A stretch of 64,000 nucleotides of DNA from Desulfosporosinus sp. OT (GCF_000224515.1 NZ_AGAF01000148.1:1-64000); one strand, 5' to 3'. Positions 39,777 through 50,379 are shown, counted from the first letter of the stretch. Numbers and translations: made by a program. Notes: a model not told the origin generated them from the sequence alone.

Positions 39777-40453
39777 TTTTTTTCCTCCTCGTTCGTCTTT
39801 GAAAGGTGCTGGCCCCGCAACGGACTATTGATGAGCCAAGTTTTATTCTCTTCCAGATACATCGAATTTATCCCTTCAATTTGACAAACATTATCCGAAC
39901 TGTCCGCATAAATAACTCCCATAGCTTCACAGTATTCACAATACAGCTCGATGCGATCCGGCAATAACTCAAAGGATAACTGATGGTTTCCACAAGCACA
40001 CCCTAAATCTCCTTGCTTAGCTAGACAATGAAGATGATCTAAAATCCGAAGCATGACCTCAGGATTTTCGAACTCTTCCTCGTAACCTAATTCTACCGCC
40101 AAATCTCCAATGGATTTTTCACGTTCATGACAAGCCTGAGTGACTTTCTGTTTAGGCCCAATATATCCAACCGAAGCTTCCACCGCCGGACAAACAAGCG
40201 GCAAAGCCTCTTTGCCCCAAATGGCATGGCGATTTAATCTTAAATAATGGGTATCCCCACAGTAAGCGCATGCATAAGTGATGTTAAACTGCTGACGGTT
40301 TCGACTAGTTACTGACATAAGTTCAAGGCCGCAACCACAAAGCAGCTTCTTGCGTTCTCGCTGAGAAAATGCAAAGAGAGAGAGGGCATGAAATTCTAGT
40401 TCTCCGCATTGAGAACACTGAATGGCAATCGTTGTGTTTGTCGTTAGAATCAT
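39767..40453 (-). CDS. Cysteine-rich zinc-ribbon protein of unknown function
   Basis: I do not recognise a named family. The 228-residue protein carries several CxxC pairs: CSQCGELEFHAL, CGCG, CAYCGDTHYLRLN, CACG and CEYCEAMGV, suggesting two or three zinc ribbons, and a predicted soluble middle region. The ATG at 40453 has AGAGG 8 nt upstream. It overlaps fba by 10 nt and lies between spo0F and fba, the slot held by ywjG in B. subtilis; the sequence does not look like YwjG. Translational coupling suggests co-expression with aldolase. Confidence 0.75.
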   Translation of the reverse strand: MILTTNTTIAIQCSQCGELEFHALSLFAFSQRERKKLLCGCGLELMSVTSRNRQQFNITYACAYCGDTHYLRLNRHAIWGKEALPLVCPAVEASVGYIGPKQKVTQACHEREKSIGDLAVELGYEEEFENPEVMLRILDHLHCLAKQGDLGCACGNHQLSFELLPDRIELYCEYCEAMGVIYADSSDNVCQIEGINSMYLEENKTWLINSPLRGQHLSKTNEEEKKWR

Positions 40454-40468
40454 AATTCCCACCTCTTC

Positions 40469-40651
40469 CTACAGCATATACTTCGTCATACAAGAAGATT
40501 TTCCTGCCTTTCGACCAACAAAAAGTATATCGTGTGCGGCTGCTGATACTACAGTAACTACCTTAACAGTCCGTGCTTGTCCATGAAAAACGTCAAAAAA
40601 AGCCGGCTTTATGTACTGGTCGTCTAACTTGAAAACATATGTATTTTCCAA
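40469..40651 (-). CDS. Doubtful 60-codon open frame between spo0F and the zinc-ribbon gene
   Basis: An ATG frame nearly filling the 211-nt gap, with a product reading MENTYVFKLDDQYIKPAFF at its start. Only a weak GGA precedes the ATG and I recognise no family. It may be a chance frame in the spacer; kept because it is co-directional and fits the gap. Confidence 0.25.
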   Translation of the reverse strand: MENTYVFKLDDQYIKPAFFDVFHGQARTVKVVTVVSAAAHDILFVGRKAGKSSCMTKYML

Positions 40652-40664
40652 ACTATTGAAAAAC

Positions 40665-41027
40665 TTAGGTAGTCGTTAATATCTCCTTCACCCGTTCTCT
40701 CAACTCAAATAAATCAAAAGGTTTACCCATGTAATGGAGAATCCCAAGATCTTTGGCTTGCTCCATATTCTGAGTATCACCGTAGGCGGTCATCATAATC
40801 ACGCCGACTCGCCGATCTAAGGCACGAATTTGCCCCAATGTTTCTAAACCGTTCATTCCAGGCATTTTCATGTCCATCAATATAAGATCTGGCTCAAACG
40901 TTTCCAGTAACTGAAGAGCTTCTGCCCCATTCGCAGCCATTTCAACCTCATGGTGATCCTCCCTGAAGGTCTCGAAGAGCAGGCGACGCACTCCAAGTTG
41001 ATCATCTACTACAAGTATTTTAGCCAT
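40665..41027 (-). CDS. spo0F: Spo0F-like response regulator
   Basis: Single-domain receiver of 120 residues. Phospho-acceptor Asp lies in DLILMDMKMPGMNG, acidic pocket in LVVDDQLGVRRLL, Thr in MMTAYGDT and Lys in YMGKPFD. The VDDQxGxRxLL start and MTAYG are characteristic of Spo0F, the phosphorelay intermediate between sporulation kinases and Spo0B/Spo0A. Many Clostridia lack a full phosphorelay, so its partner here is uncertain. Position just before fba matches B. subtilis. Confidence 0.85.
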   Translation of the reverse strand: MAKILVVDDQLGVRRLLFETFREDHHEVEMAANGAEALQLLETFEPDLILMDMKMPGMNGLETLGQIRALDRRVGVIMMTAYGDTQNMEQAKDLGILHYMGKPFDLFELRERVKEILTTT

Positions 41028-41064
41028 TCCCTACATCCCTTTCCCTCAAGTTTCTCCTTGTCAT

Positions 41065-41158
41065 ACTATCAGAAAGTACAAACTTAGGTTATATACTTTC
41101 TAAGCATAAGTGCAACTAAGGCGGCCGCCTCGCCAAGGCTTGGCGCCAGCTAAGTTTT
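41065..41158. repeat. Family B repeat between spo0F and the alanine racemase gene
   Basis: Read on the minus strand it starts AAAACTTAGCTGGCGCC (close to the AAAACTTGGCTGGCGCC start of copies at 55.1 and 60.5 kb) and ends with an inverted repeat of AGAAAGTA/TACTTTCTGATAGTA, like copies at 55.1 and 58.6 kb. The GC-rich part has nested palindromes (GGCGGCCGCC and CGCCAAG/CTTGGCG). It ends 3 nt from the alr stop codon. Confidence 0.6.
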
Positions 41159-41160
41159 CT

Positions 41161-42363
41161 TTATTGCAGTGAATATTCTGTATGAGCTGGTAAAACTCCT
41201 TCTTTCATAACCCGATCTGACAACATTTGTCCACCTTGTCTATATCTCCTTGGAATCCGAGGATTTGCCACAGTCCGTCGCAAAGGAATCTGAACCTCAT
41301 CCCCTAACGCACAATCCTGCATTCCCACCTCAATTACTGTAAGCTGCATACCAATTTTTCCAGCGACATGAACCCTCCGCCCTTTCAGTTCTACCTGTTC
41401 TTGCCCAAGGAAAAAGCCAAATAAAGCTAAAAAGTTTTTAATCACAATTTTTAAAAAATCAAGCCATCCTTGAGGGACGAAATGCGGGGTTACGCCAAAC
41501 CCATCCGCATACCCCACAGGAATCACTGCTAGTTGAGTTGCGGCCTTCGTGCGATAAATACTTTGATAGCCTACATAGGTCCCTTTCGGGACTTTGCGCA
41601 GGTGAACAATCTGACTTTTAGCAACCCAAGGATCGCTTAATGTTAATTTCGAACTGAAACCAGGCCCTGGATAATGCCCAATCAGTAATGTTCCAATACG
41701 CACAAAATCATGATGCCATTCGGGATAATCGAGAAAAGCTGCACTATTGCAGACATGTTTCCAAGTCGGATAAATCCTTAGTTCTTCAAGACGGGACGCA
41801 AAAATCAGGAAACGTTCATATTGCCCTAGAGAATACTGCCTATCTCTTTGAGCCGCACGAGCAAAATGAGTATAAACTCCCGCAACATGGATATGGGGAG
41901 CTTTTAGCAAAGCTATAGAAAGTGCCTCCGCCTCAGGAAGTTGAAACCCGGTTCGTCCCATGCCAGTTTCTAATTTGAGATGCACCTGAACCTGCTGAAG
42001 AGTTTCCTGTTCCATCTCCGAACAAACCACATTCAATTCCTCAATTGAAGACAGTTCTGAAAGTGTCAGCTGTAACTGTGCGCTGATAGCCCTAGGCCAT
42101 TCTTCCTGCGAAGTAGGCCCTAACACTAAAATCATACCCCTGATTCCATGCTCTCGTAAAATCAGACCTTCTTCGAGCCTTGTAACTGCAAACGCCTCAC
42201 ACCCAGCTCTCTCCAAAGCGCGTGCAACCTCAATTGCGCCCAATCCATAGGCATCTGCTTTCACCACCGCCATACATCGGGCTCCAGAACGAAGGAGCTT
42301 TACAACTTCTTCGTAATTTCTAACGACCGCATCCAGGTCAACTTCAATCCACGTTCCAGCCAT
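41161..42363 (-). CDS. alr: Divergent alanine racemase
   Basis: Fold-type III PLP racemase of 400 residues. The PLP lysine is in MAVVKADAYGLGA, the Arg of the carboxylate site in LETGMGRTGF, the catalytic Tyr in YVGYQSIYRT, and VIPVGYADGF is present. Differences from common Alr are MQL where MDQ is expected (VAGKIGMQLTV), GTLLIGHYPG instead of GI.LYG, and a hydrophobic insertion (WLDFLKIVIKNFLALFGFFLG) near residue 305. The ATG at 42363 has GGAGGGG 8 nt upstream. It is coupled (4-nt gap) to a FemX-like gene, suggesting peptidoglycan use. Confidence 0.82.
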   Translation of the reverse strand: MAGTWIEVDLDAVVRNYEEVVKLLRSGARCMAVVKADAYGLGAIEVARALERAGCEAFAVTRLEEGLILREHGIRGMILVLGPTSQEEWPRAISAQLQLTLSELSSIEELNVVCSEMEQETLQQVQVHLKLETGMGRTGFQLPEAEALSIALLKAPHIHVAGVYTHFARAAQRDRQYSLGQYERFLIFASRLEELRIYPTWKHVCNSAAFLDYPEWHHDFVRIGTLLIGHYPGPGFSSKLTLSDPWVAKSQIVHLRKVPKGTYVGYQSIYRTKAATQLAVIPVGYADGFGVTPHFVPQGWLDFLKIVIKNFLALFGFFLGQEQVELKGRRVHVAGKIGMQLTVIEVGMQDCALGDEVQIPLRRTVANPRIPRRYRQGGQMLSDRVMKEGVLPAHTEYSLQ

Positions 42364-42367
42364 AGGC

Positions 42368-43450
42368 TTATCCCCTCCGAGCTCGCCGTAACTTGCCAAT
42401 AATCCCCTTTACAGCCTCTGAATAGATTGGTTCCAAGTGATTCCAAAGAAAATAGATTATTGGGCGATACACTAGGTCCCATTCTCCAATAAATTCTGAA
42501 TAATCTCCGTTAAACCCTTTCTTAAACCGATAAAGCCCATAAAGCGGGTTATCCTCCGTCAAATGTCCAGGTACCCCCCGGAAGTCATAGAGAGTACAAC
42601 CCAACGACTTTGCCCAACGAATCATTTCCCACTGAATCAAGTAGTTAGGCATAACATTTCGATGAGCGTTCGACGAAGCGCCATAGATATACCAGGCTTT
42701 CTCTCCAATGACAAAGGCTAAGGTTCCAGATATGATTTTGCCTTCATATTCAGCAATAAATAATTCCCCCAAACCCACCGGCACCAAGGAATCATAAAGA
42801 TCTTCAAAATAGGAATAAGCTCTCACCAAGAAGCGGTCACGTTCGGTCGTTTCGTTTAAAACCCGGTAAAATTCCGGTAAATCTTCACGCGTTCCTCGCC
42901 GAATCTGAACCCCTTTCTTCTGAGCAAGACGAATATTGTAACGAGTTTTCTGCTGCATATTGGCCAGCAAGGTCGACTCATCCGGCGAAATATCTAATCG
43001 AAACACATACTTAGGCTGAACCCCTTCAAAGCCCTTACCACTCTCAGCAGAGCTGAATCCTCTAGCAACAAAAAACCGTTCCACTTCTTTTTCCGAAGAC
43101 AGCACATCTGGATCAATCTTTAAGAAAATAGCCCCCCGGGCTTTCGCCAACTTGCGAATCTCCGCCAACACCAAATCTGCCAGCTCAACATTCTTCCAAT
43201 CCACAATCGGCCCGCGAGAAGCATAGAAAATAGGTATCCCCACAACCGGAATTTTACGTTCCAGAATAGAAGCTACCGCTACAATTTCACCGTTTTCTTC
43301 AACAATCAACCTCCATGGCGCCCATCCAGTCCGACTCTTAATCTCTCCCCACTCCCAAGACTGGAGCACATGCCCTTTCGAATCCTTGGCCAAAAAAGCA
43401 TTATAGCGTTCATGTTCACCTTTATCGATCCACCTGGCTACATAGGCCAT
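42368..43450 (-). CDS. FemAB/FemX-like peptidoglycan bridge aminoacyltransferase
   Basis: Member of the GNAT-fold family that adds amino acids from aminoacyl-tRNA to lipid II (FemX, MurM). The 360 residues include VLQSWEWGEIKSRTGW, a doubled acyltransferase fold, and the family end YDFRGVPGHLTEDNPLYGLYRFKKGFNGDYSEFIGEWDLVYRP. The ATG at 43450 has AAAGGGG 9 nt upstream. Followed by the racemase gene after 4 nt. Which amino acid it adds is not readable; Ala or Gly are typical. Confidence 0.87.
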   Translation of the reverse strand: MAYVARWIDKGEHERYNAFLAKDSKGHVLQSWEWGEIKSRTGWAPWRLIVEENGEIVAVASILERKIPVVGIPIFYASRGPIVDWKNVELADLVLAEIRKLAKARGAIFLKIDPDVLSSEKEVERFFVARGFSSAESGKGFEGVQPKYVFRLDISPDESTLLANMQQKTRYNIRLAQKKGVQIRRGTREDLPEFYRVLNETTERDRFLVRAYSYFEDLYDSLVPVGLGELFIAEYEGKIISGTLAFVIGEKAWYIYGASSNAHRNVMPNYLIQWEMIRWAKSLGCTLYDFRGVPGHLTEDNPLYGLYRFKKGFNGDYSEFIGEWDLVYRPIIYFLWNHLEPIYSEAVKGIIGKLRRARRG

Positions 43451-43619
43451 CGGTTCAATCCCCTTTCCTCTTGCCATTCTTTCCACGGTTACACTCGTCT
43501 AATCAATAACCAATGATATAACATAAGAGTTCGTGCTATAACCTTTAATCCTAGGTTTAGCAGAACTCTCCTAAGTCAACCTATACGCCGAGGATCGTGC
43601 CATCGAACATTCCCCCGTT

Positions 43620-44190
43620 TCAAGCCCCTGAGTCGCATTTGTGACATGAGTGCGACGTCTTTATGTAAGCAGAATAATAAACCTGAGAAAAACAATCCCT
43701 AAAGGAAGCTGAATGTAAGTTAAGAACCGTCCCTGCTCCCGTCAGAATAACGCAATCCGTAAAAAAGACCCAAGTAAGACGGTGCACATGAAATGTGCCG
43801 TCTCCCAAATACTCGTCACCCAAAACGAATCCTCAACGGTCTTCAAAGCAGGACTAATCATCCCCCCGACCCAAGCCCAGGGACGCAGTATGACACAAGC
43901 GCGACGTCTCTACGTAAGCAGCCCAGCAAACTTCCGTTCAAGCGACCGACCCCAGATACGGGGCTGCGCACAAGGATGTGCGCTGCCGCCAGTGAGCCAA
44001 GGATGGCTCATCTGGCACGATAGTCTCCAGTGACGATAGTCTCCAGTGGAGACTATCGCCGAAGCCGCTAATCCCCAAAGAATACCTACCGGCGTAGGAT
44101 TAGTATCGCCGAAGCCGCGATCCCGAAAGGAATACTTTCCGGCGTAGGATGAACCCCGCTCCCCAAAGCAGGAGCTTGAACGGTTAGTTT
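43620..44190. repeat. Gene-free mosaic of hairpins and short direct repeats
   Basis: The gap 43451-44231 (781 nt) has no credible gene. It contains a diverged 30-nt direct repeat (43643-43672 and 43892-43921), hairpins at 43777-43803, near 43965-43984 and near 43992-44010, a tandem CGATAGTCTCCAGTGA (44019-44049) whose second copy pairs with 44048-44058, and two about 47-nt tandem units (44054-44100 and 44104-44150). The palindrome also occurs at 12768-12797. It looks like nested palindromic repeats or a structured RNA. Confidence 0.6.
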
Positions 44191-44231
44191 GCTCTGCGTC
44201 GTAGGACCGAGCGCTGGGTCATACAAGTCCC

Positions 44232-45842
<1,611 letters not shown>

Positions 45843-45915
45843 TCAGACCTTAAATGTATACCGAACGAGTTCTTCTATTCTCAAGCAGGAGATAGTTATC
45901 AGGATTACCCTCTGC

Positions 45916-45964
45916 AAAAAAACACGTAAATAAAGCTAGTCCGCGAGCCGCACTAGCTTTATTT
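45916..45964 (-). terminator. Terminator or attenuator in the rpoE-pyrG spacer
   Basis: Arms 45928-45940 and 45952-45964 pair perfectly over 13 nt with an 11-nt loop, and seven U residues follow on the minus strand after a 5-nt gap. It lies about 90 nt before the pyrG start. It could end the rpoE transcript or act as the pyrG attenuator. I did not find a clear GGGC initiation site like that of B. subtilis pyrG. Confidence 0.7.
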
Positions 45965-46047
45965 TCTCAATCAGTAAGACTATGTTTTGGGGTGGTGTTC
46001 TAACCTCGCACGTCCTGTCCGAGTCATGACCAGCGTATACGTACGAT

Positions 46048-46095
46048 GAAGACTTGTGCCGCCGCCTGACGGCTTGGCACAAGCCAAGTTTCTCA
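46048..46095. repeat. Palindromic repeat downstream of rpoE
   Basis: On the minus strand it reads AGAAACTTGGCTTGTGCC at its start, related to the family B start, and folds into a GC-rich stem (CTTGTGCC near 46052-46059 with GGCACAAG near 46076-46083). It lies in the 329-nt spacer between rpoE and pyrG. Confidence 0.5.
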
Positions 46096-46153
46096 ATCCC
46101 ACTTGATCTATTTTAGCCACACTTCTAAAAGATGTCAAGCCAAAGGACTTCTT

Positions 46154-46594
46154 TTACCATTTTTCTCCGCGTCTACCCTCATCCGCTTCGTCAAAAACTT
46201 CGTCTGTTTCTGAAGTATCGTCATCTAAGGCATCGTCATCTAAGTCTTCTAAATCTGACTTGTCGTCTTCATCAGAAGATGTTTTATTCATTAAACTTAT
46301 AGTCGTCATTCGCTTGGGGATTTTCGACGAGTCCCAAACCTTCAGACCCCATTCACCTCGTCCAAGAAACGTAAATCGTGTATCTAGATTGATCTGAGTA
46401 AGCGCCGCTGCAATCCGTATAGCCTCCTGAGAAATTCCTAAGCGCCTTAATACTTCCTCAATTAAGTTATGATAATGCATAGGGTTACCCTGAGCTTTCA
46501 AAACCTCATAAGCTATATCTGCTTCCGTTGGCTTGTCTTTTTTGCTTAAAGAGTGGGTCAAAATTCCACCGCCCTTCGTCGTTTTGAATACCAA
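46154..46594 (-). CDS. rpoE: DNA-directed RNA polymerase delta subunit
   Basis: Firmicutes-specific RNA polymerase subunit that recycles the enzyme and tunes initiation. Up to 146 residues: an N-terminal HARE-HTH domain (EADIAYEVLKAQGNPMHYHNLIEEVLRRLG, INLDTRFTFLGRGEWGLKVW) and an acidic, disordered tail (DEDDKSDLEDLDDDALDDDTSETDEVFDEADE). The start is uncertain: TTG at 46594 (GGGGTGGG 9 nt upstream) or TTG at 46561. Tail is shorter than in B. subtilis. Order argS-rpoE-pyrG is conserved. Confidence 0.93.
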   Translation of the reverse strand: MVFKTTKGGGILTHSLSKKDKPTEADIAYEVLKAQGNPMHYHNLIEEVLRRLGISQEAIRIAAALTQINLDTRFTFLGRGEWGLKVWDSSKIPKRMTTISLMNKTSSDEDDKSDLEDLDDDALDDDTSETDEVFDEADEGRRGEKW

Positions 46595-46666
46595 TATATT
46601 CGGCCCACCCCTAAATATTTCCTGCTTGTCGTTAGTTTAAACATAAAATTTAAATTTCCACATTAT

Positions 46667-48349
46667 CTACATTTTTTCCGGAGCTGACACTCCTAGTATG
46701 CCCAACACATTGCTAATAATTTGTTTCACGGCCCGCACTAAACTCAAACGAGCCTGCCGCAGCCCCTCATCGTCAACAAGTACGCGCTGACTGTTATAAA
46801 AGGTATGAAAAAGACCTGCTAAATCGAGTACATAACGGGCTAAACGGTGAGGTTCCATGAGACGTGCTGCCACAGTGATTTCGCTCGGTAAATCAGCCAT
46901 TTTCTTGAGCAAATCTCGTTCTTCGGAGCTGTCAAGTCGTTTTAGGTCTTTTTCCAGAGGAAGTGTGTCGACATTACCAAGCTCCTCGGCTTGCCGCAAA
47001 ATACTGCACAAACGAGCATGTGCATATTGCACATAATAAACAGGGTTATCCGACGACTGAGCTTTTGCTAGATCCATGTCAAAATCCACTGTAGAATCTG
47101 GATCTCGCAAGTTAAAGAAAAACCGCGCTGCATCTTTTCCAACTTCATCCATCAGTTCACGCAACGTGATGTACTGACCAGAACGTTTAGACATTTTCAC
47201 CACTTCGCCATTTTGGATGAGCCGCACGAGTTGCATCAGAATAATTTGAAGGTTATCCGCTTCATACCCTAACGCGGACATCGCTCCTTTCAACCGAGCT
47301 ACATGTCCATGATGATCGGCACCCCAGATATTGATTACCCGATTGAAGCCACGTTCAAATTTATTGCTATGATAGGCGATATCTGCCGCAAAATAGGTAG
47401 GTGTTCCATTGCTTCGGACCACCACTTCGTCTTTTTCATCTCCAAGCAAAGTGGATTTAAGCCAAAGCGCACCTTCCTTTTCGTAAATATATCCCTTTTT
47501 TTCGAGTTCCTCCATGGTTGAGCGTACGGCCCCTGAATCATGCAGGGTTTGTTCACTAAACCAAACATCATATTCAACCCCGAAATCCTGTAAGGTTGTC
47601 CGAATATCTCGCATTTTCTCGTCCAAAGCATACCGCACTAAAAACTCACGTCGCAGGCCCTGTTCGACTGAAAGATACTTGTCTCCTACTTTGGCAATAA
47701 GACCTTTTACCGTGTCGACCAAGTCTTCGCCATGATATCCCCCTTCTGGGAAAGGGGCATCCTGACCAAGTTGTTGTAAATACCTGGCTTCCAGTGACAT
47801 TGCAAAATTATGAATTTGGTTCCCCGTGTCATTAATATAAAATTCACGGGAAACTTCATACCCTGCTGTGGAGAGTAACGAAGCGAGGCTGTCGCCAAGT
47901 GCTGCTCCACGAGCATTGCCCATGTGTAATAGTCCAGTAGGGTTTGCGCTCACAAACTCAACCTGAATCTTCTGACCCTTTCCGATATCCACTTGTCCAT
48001 AGAGTTCTCCAGCTCTAATAACCTCACCTATCACATTCGTCAGCCATAAGGGATTTAGGCGGAAGTTAATAAAACCTGCCCCCGCAATCTCAGCGGATTC
48101 TATCCAAGTCCCGGTTGTGTCTAAGTGTCTAATAAGTATAGGTGCTATCTCCCGGGGCGAACGTTTCGCTTGTTTGGCTAGCACCATTGCTAGATTTGTT
48201 GCCAAATCTCCATGTTGCTTTTCTCTTGGTTCTTCCAATACGAAATTAGGCAATTCTTCAAACTTTAATTCTCCTGCCGCTTTTGCAGAATTCACGGCTT
48301 CTACCAACTGATTTGTAACTTGTGTTTTTATGTTCTCATAGAGACTCAT
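46667..48349 (-). CDS. argS: Arginyl-tRNA synthetase
   Basis: Class I synthetase of 560 residues. HIGH-type motif is PTGLLHMGNARGAALGD, the second motif VKMSKRSGQYITL, and the N-terminal Add1-like domain and C-terminal DALR domain (YVQYAHARLCSILRQAEE onward) are present. ATG at 48349 overlaps the ywiB stop and has AGGAGG 10 nt upstream. The order ywiB-argS-rpoE is that of B. subtilis. Confidence 0.97.
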   Translation of the reverse strand: MSLYENIKTQVTNQLVEAVNSAKAAGELKFEELPNFVLEEPREKQHGDLATNLAMVLAKQAKRSPREIAPILIRHLDTTGTWIESAEIAGAGFINFRLNPLWLTNVIGEVIRAGELYGQVDIGKGQKIQVEFVSANPTGLLHMGNARGAALGDSLASLLSTAGYEVSREFYINDTGNQIHNFAMSLEARYLQQLGQDAPFPEGGYHGEDLVDTVKGLIAKVGDKYLSVEQGLRREFLVRYALDEKMRDIRTTLQDFGVEYDVWFSEQTLHDSGAVRSTMEELEKKGYIYEKEGALWLKSTLLGDEKDEVVVRSNGTPTYFAADIAYHSNKFERGFNRVINIWGADHHGHVARLKGAMSALGYEADNLQIILMQLVRLIQNGEVVKMSKRSGQYITLRELMDEVGKDAARFFFNLRDPDSTVDFDMDLAKAQSSDNPVYYVQYAHARLCSILRQAEELGNVDTLPLEKDLKRLDSSEERDLLKKMADLPSEITVAARLMEPHRLARYVLDLAGLFHTFYNSQRVLVDDEGLRQARLSLVRAVKQIISNVLGILGVSAPEKM

Positions 48350-48783
48350 TGGGGGAGATCCTCCTTTATGTTTAGCAACAGCAAATTATAACTGACCAAA
48401 TTATCATCGATAAAAAGGTCATATTCTAGACTAATACGTCCCCCATGGACTGTCAAGTCACACTCTACTCGATGGGGCATAACGCTTAGCCAGATTTTCC
48501 CATAACAGGTTGTGTAAATACTCCGATTGAGCACTCCCTTTTTAAACTCTTGCGCTAGATCCACTGAGCCCTTGCGATTTAAGGTAACTAGTCCTTCTCT
48601 AATGCTTAAATAGGTTGTCACACCTTCAAGGCCTGTACTCTCACATTCAGACTCTTTATATAATACATAGAAAGCACCGTTTCGTTCATAAAACGTTCCT
48701 GTAGTGATCAATTCCTGCTGGTCTTCATGCCCTTCCGGATACTTCTGTTTTCCGTAGACCTGAATGGTCGCTTTTTTCTGCAA
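48346..48783 (-). CDS. DUF1934 beta-barrel protein (YwiB-like)
   Basis: A 145-residue protein whose family (DUF1934) has a calycin-like barrel and unknown function. Landmarks: ATIQVYGKQKYPEGHEDQQELITTGTFYERNGAFYVLYKE and LDYDLFIDDNLVSYNLLLLNIKE-type C-terminus (LEYDLFIDDNLVS). TTG start at 48783 with AAAGGAG upstream. It overlaps argS by 4 nt, the arrangement of ywiB-argS in B. subtilis. Confidence 0.9.
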   Translation of the reverse strand: MQKKATIQVYGKQKYPEGHEDQQELITTGTFYERNGAFYVLYKESECESTGLEGVTTYLSIREGLVTLNRKGSVDLAQEFKKGVLNRSIYTTCYGKIWLSVMPHRVECDLTVHGGRISLEYDLFIDDNLVSYNLLLLNIKEDLPQ

Positions 48784-48963
48784 TGGTGTGCTCCTTTCTG
48801 GAGGGGAGGAAGTCTCTATTTTTCGAACTGGCTGCGAGATGACATGTTTAAATGGCCTATTCTCGGTAACTCTAAAAAAACCCTTTTTTACTCTTAATTA
48901 ATTTTACCCAATAACTAACTGCCCTTAGTCGTAGTCATGATTAGATGACTGCAGATATTTAAC

Positions 48964-48992
48964 AGCGAGAGGGATGCATCCCTCTCGCTTTT
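48964..48992. terminator. Terminator after sleB-ypeB
   Basis: The sequence 48964-48989 is a perfect palindrome (arms of 11 nt with a 4-nt loop) followed by TTTT on the plus strand. It lies 12 nt past the ypeB stop; on the minus strand the tail is only moderately U-rich. Confidence 0.75.
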
Positions 48993-49004
48993 GTCCAATT
49001 ATTT

Positions 49005-50369
49005 TTACTGTAAGTATTCTCCGCGTGGTGTCTTGATGATCCGTTGGATCTTCTCTTCGGCGCCAGTTGAAGCATTTAGGTAGAGAAGATATTCCTCTCC
49101 TTGATATTGACCACGAAACTCATAACAATAGATTTCTTGATTTCCGGTTTTAGCAATGACTGTCAAGCGGCTCTCTAGGATCTTGAAATTAGCACGCAAC
49201 TTTCGTACCGCCTGGTTCATCGTTATTTTAGCTGGGAAAGTCCGCGTATGGTGGAAGGCATAATATGGTGCAGCATCCAGACCGATAAGGTGGCCATTAT
49301 CTAAAGCGATCATCAACCGTACTTTATCCGGATAAATTCTTACCCCATTTTCTTCGACAACGGCATCGAACTGAACATACGAACCATAATCCTCACTTGA
49401 AGTCAATACTAGTTGCCAGCCTAACGCTTTCAGAATCGACTTAGCTCTGCTCGTGGCATCTTCTATACTCATTGTCCTGGGGTCAATTGAACGCTGATCC
49501 CGATAGTAGGTTACAACGCCACCCTGGCGACTAACTTCCAAATCAGCATTTTCATACTTCCACATATACCCACCTAATGGTCCCTGAGACTCTCCTGCGA
49601 ATTCTGGCGTTGTATTAGTATATCCTACCTTGTTCAAGAAATCTCGCACTACACCTTGGGCCTGACCTCGGGTTACATTACCGGAAGGTAACCCTAACGG
49701 CTTTGACACGACGCGCGTAGCAAATTCCCCTGTATATGAAAATGGGGGTAGCTTTTGCAAGCTGGCATCCAACTGATCTAAACCCGACCTTACAGATTTA
49801 GAAGGGGCCTCCGAGCCATCCGCGGCTGCTTCCGCAATTTGAGTTCCGCCAAATCCTAAACGTTGCCTAAGCGACGGCTTAGGGTCTATCCAAACCAGAT
49901 TTTCCGTGTCCATTCTATTCATTATATCTTGAACCTTTTGATTAACCGGCAAGAGCCGTTCATGCATATCTCTTAGGGTCTTTTCCTCTTCCGCTGAAAT
50001 CGTTCCCCCACCAGCGATTCTTTGGGTCAATGTCCTGGCAAAATCGCCAGATTGGGTTAAAAACTCGCCCACATAGCTCAGTCCAGCCTGATCGGATGGG
50101 ATTTGAGCAAAATCTTTGAGCGCAGAATCACTTTTACTTGAGACTTGACTCAAGTAGAGAATCTTTTGGGTGGGGTTACTAGCTACATCTCCTTTGGCCA
50201 TATCCGTCTCTAACTGGTTCAGGTGACTAGCGAAATCAGTTAAAGCCCGATGGTTATTGTTTTCTGCGGCCAGACGATATTCTCCTGCCAGACGATATTC
50301 ATTATAGCCCCAGCCTAATGAGATCAATAAAGCTACCGCTAGAGCTCCGATCCAAAATTTTCTATGCAT
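49005..50369 (-). CDS. ypeB: Germination protein YpeB
   Basis: Spore inner-membrane protein needed to place and protect the cortex lytic enzyme SleB. The 454 residues start with one membrane segment (FWIGALAVALLISLGWGYNEY), a helical region and C-terminal PepSY-like repeats (MSIEDATSRAKSILKALGWQLV, KITMNQAVRKLRANFKI). The ATG at 50369 has AGGGGG 6 nt upstream, 10 nt after the sleB stop. The sleB-ypeB pair is conserved in spore formers and normally made in the forespore under SigG. Confidence 0.95.
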   Translation of the reverse strand: MHRKFWIGALAVALLISLGWGYNEYRLAGEYRLAAENNNHRALTDFASHLNQLETDMAKGDVASNPTQKILYLSQVSSKSDSALKDFAQIPSDQAGLSYVGEFLTQSGDFARTLTQRIAGGGTISAEEEKTLRDMHERLLPVNQKVQDIMNRMDTENLVWIDPKPSLRQRLGFGGTQIAEAAADGSEAPSKSVRSGLDQLDASLQKLPPFSYTGEFATRVVSKPLGLPSGNVTRGQAQGVVRDFLNKVGYTNTTPEFAGESQGPLGGYMWKYENADLEVSRQGGVVTYYRDQRSIDPRTMSIEDATSRAKSILKALGWQLVLTSSEDYGSYVQFDAVVEENGVRIYPDKVRLMIALDNGHLIGLDAAPYYAFHHTRTFPAKITMNQAVRKLRANFKILESRLTVIAKTGNQEIYCYEFRGQYQGEEYLLYLNASTGAEEKIQRIIKTPRGEYLQ

Positions 50370-50379
50370 GCTTGTCCCC

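Noticed and set aside
44019..44150. Possible CRISPR array
   Set aside because: Only two imperfect units of about 47 nt with almost no spacer between them, and no cas genes in the window.
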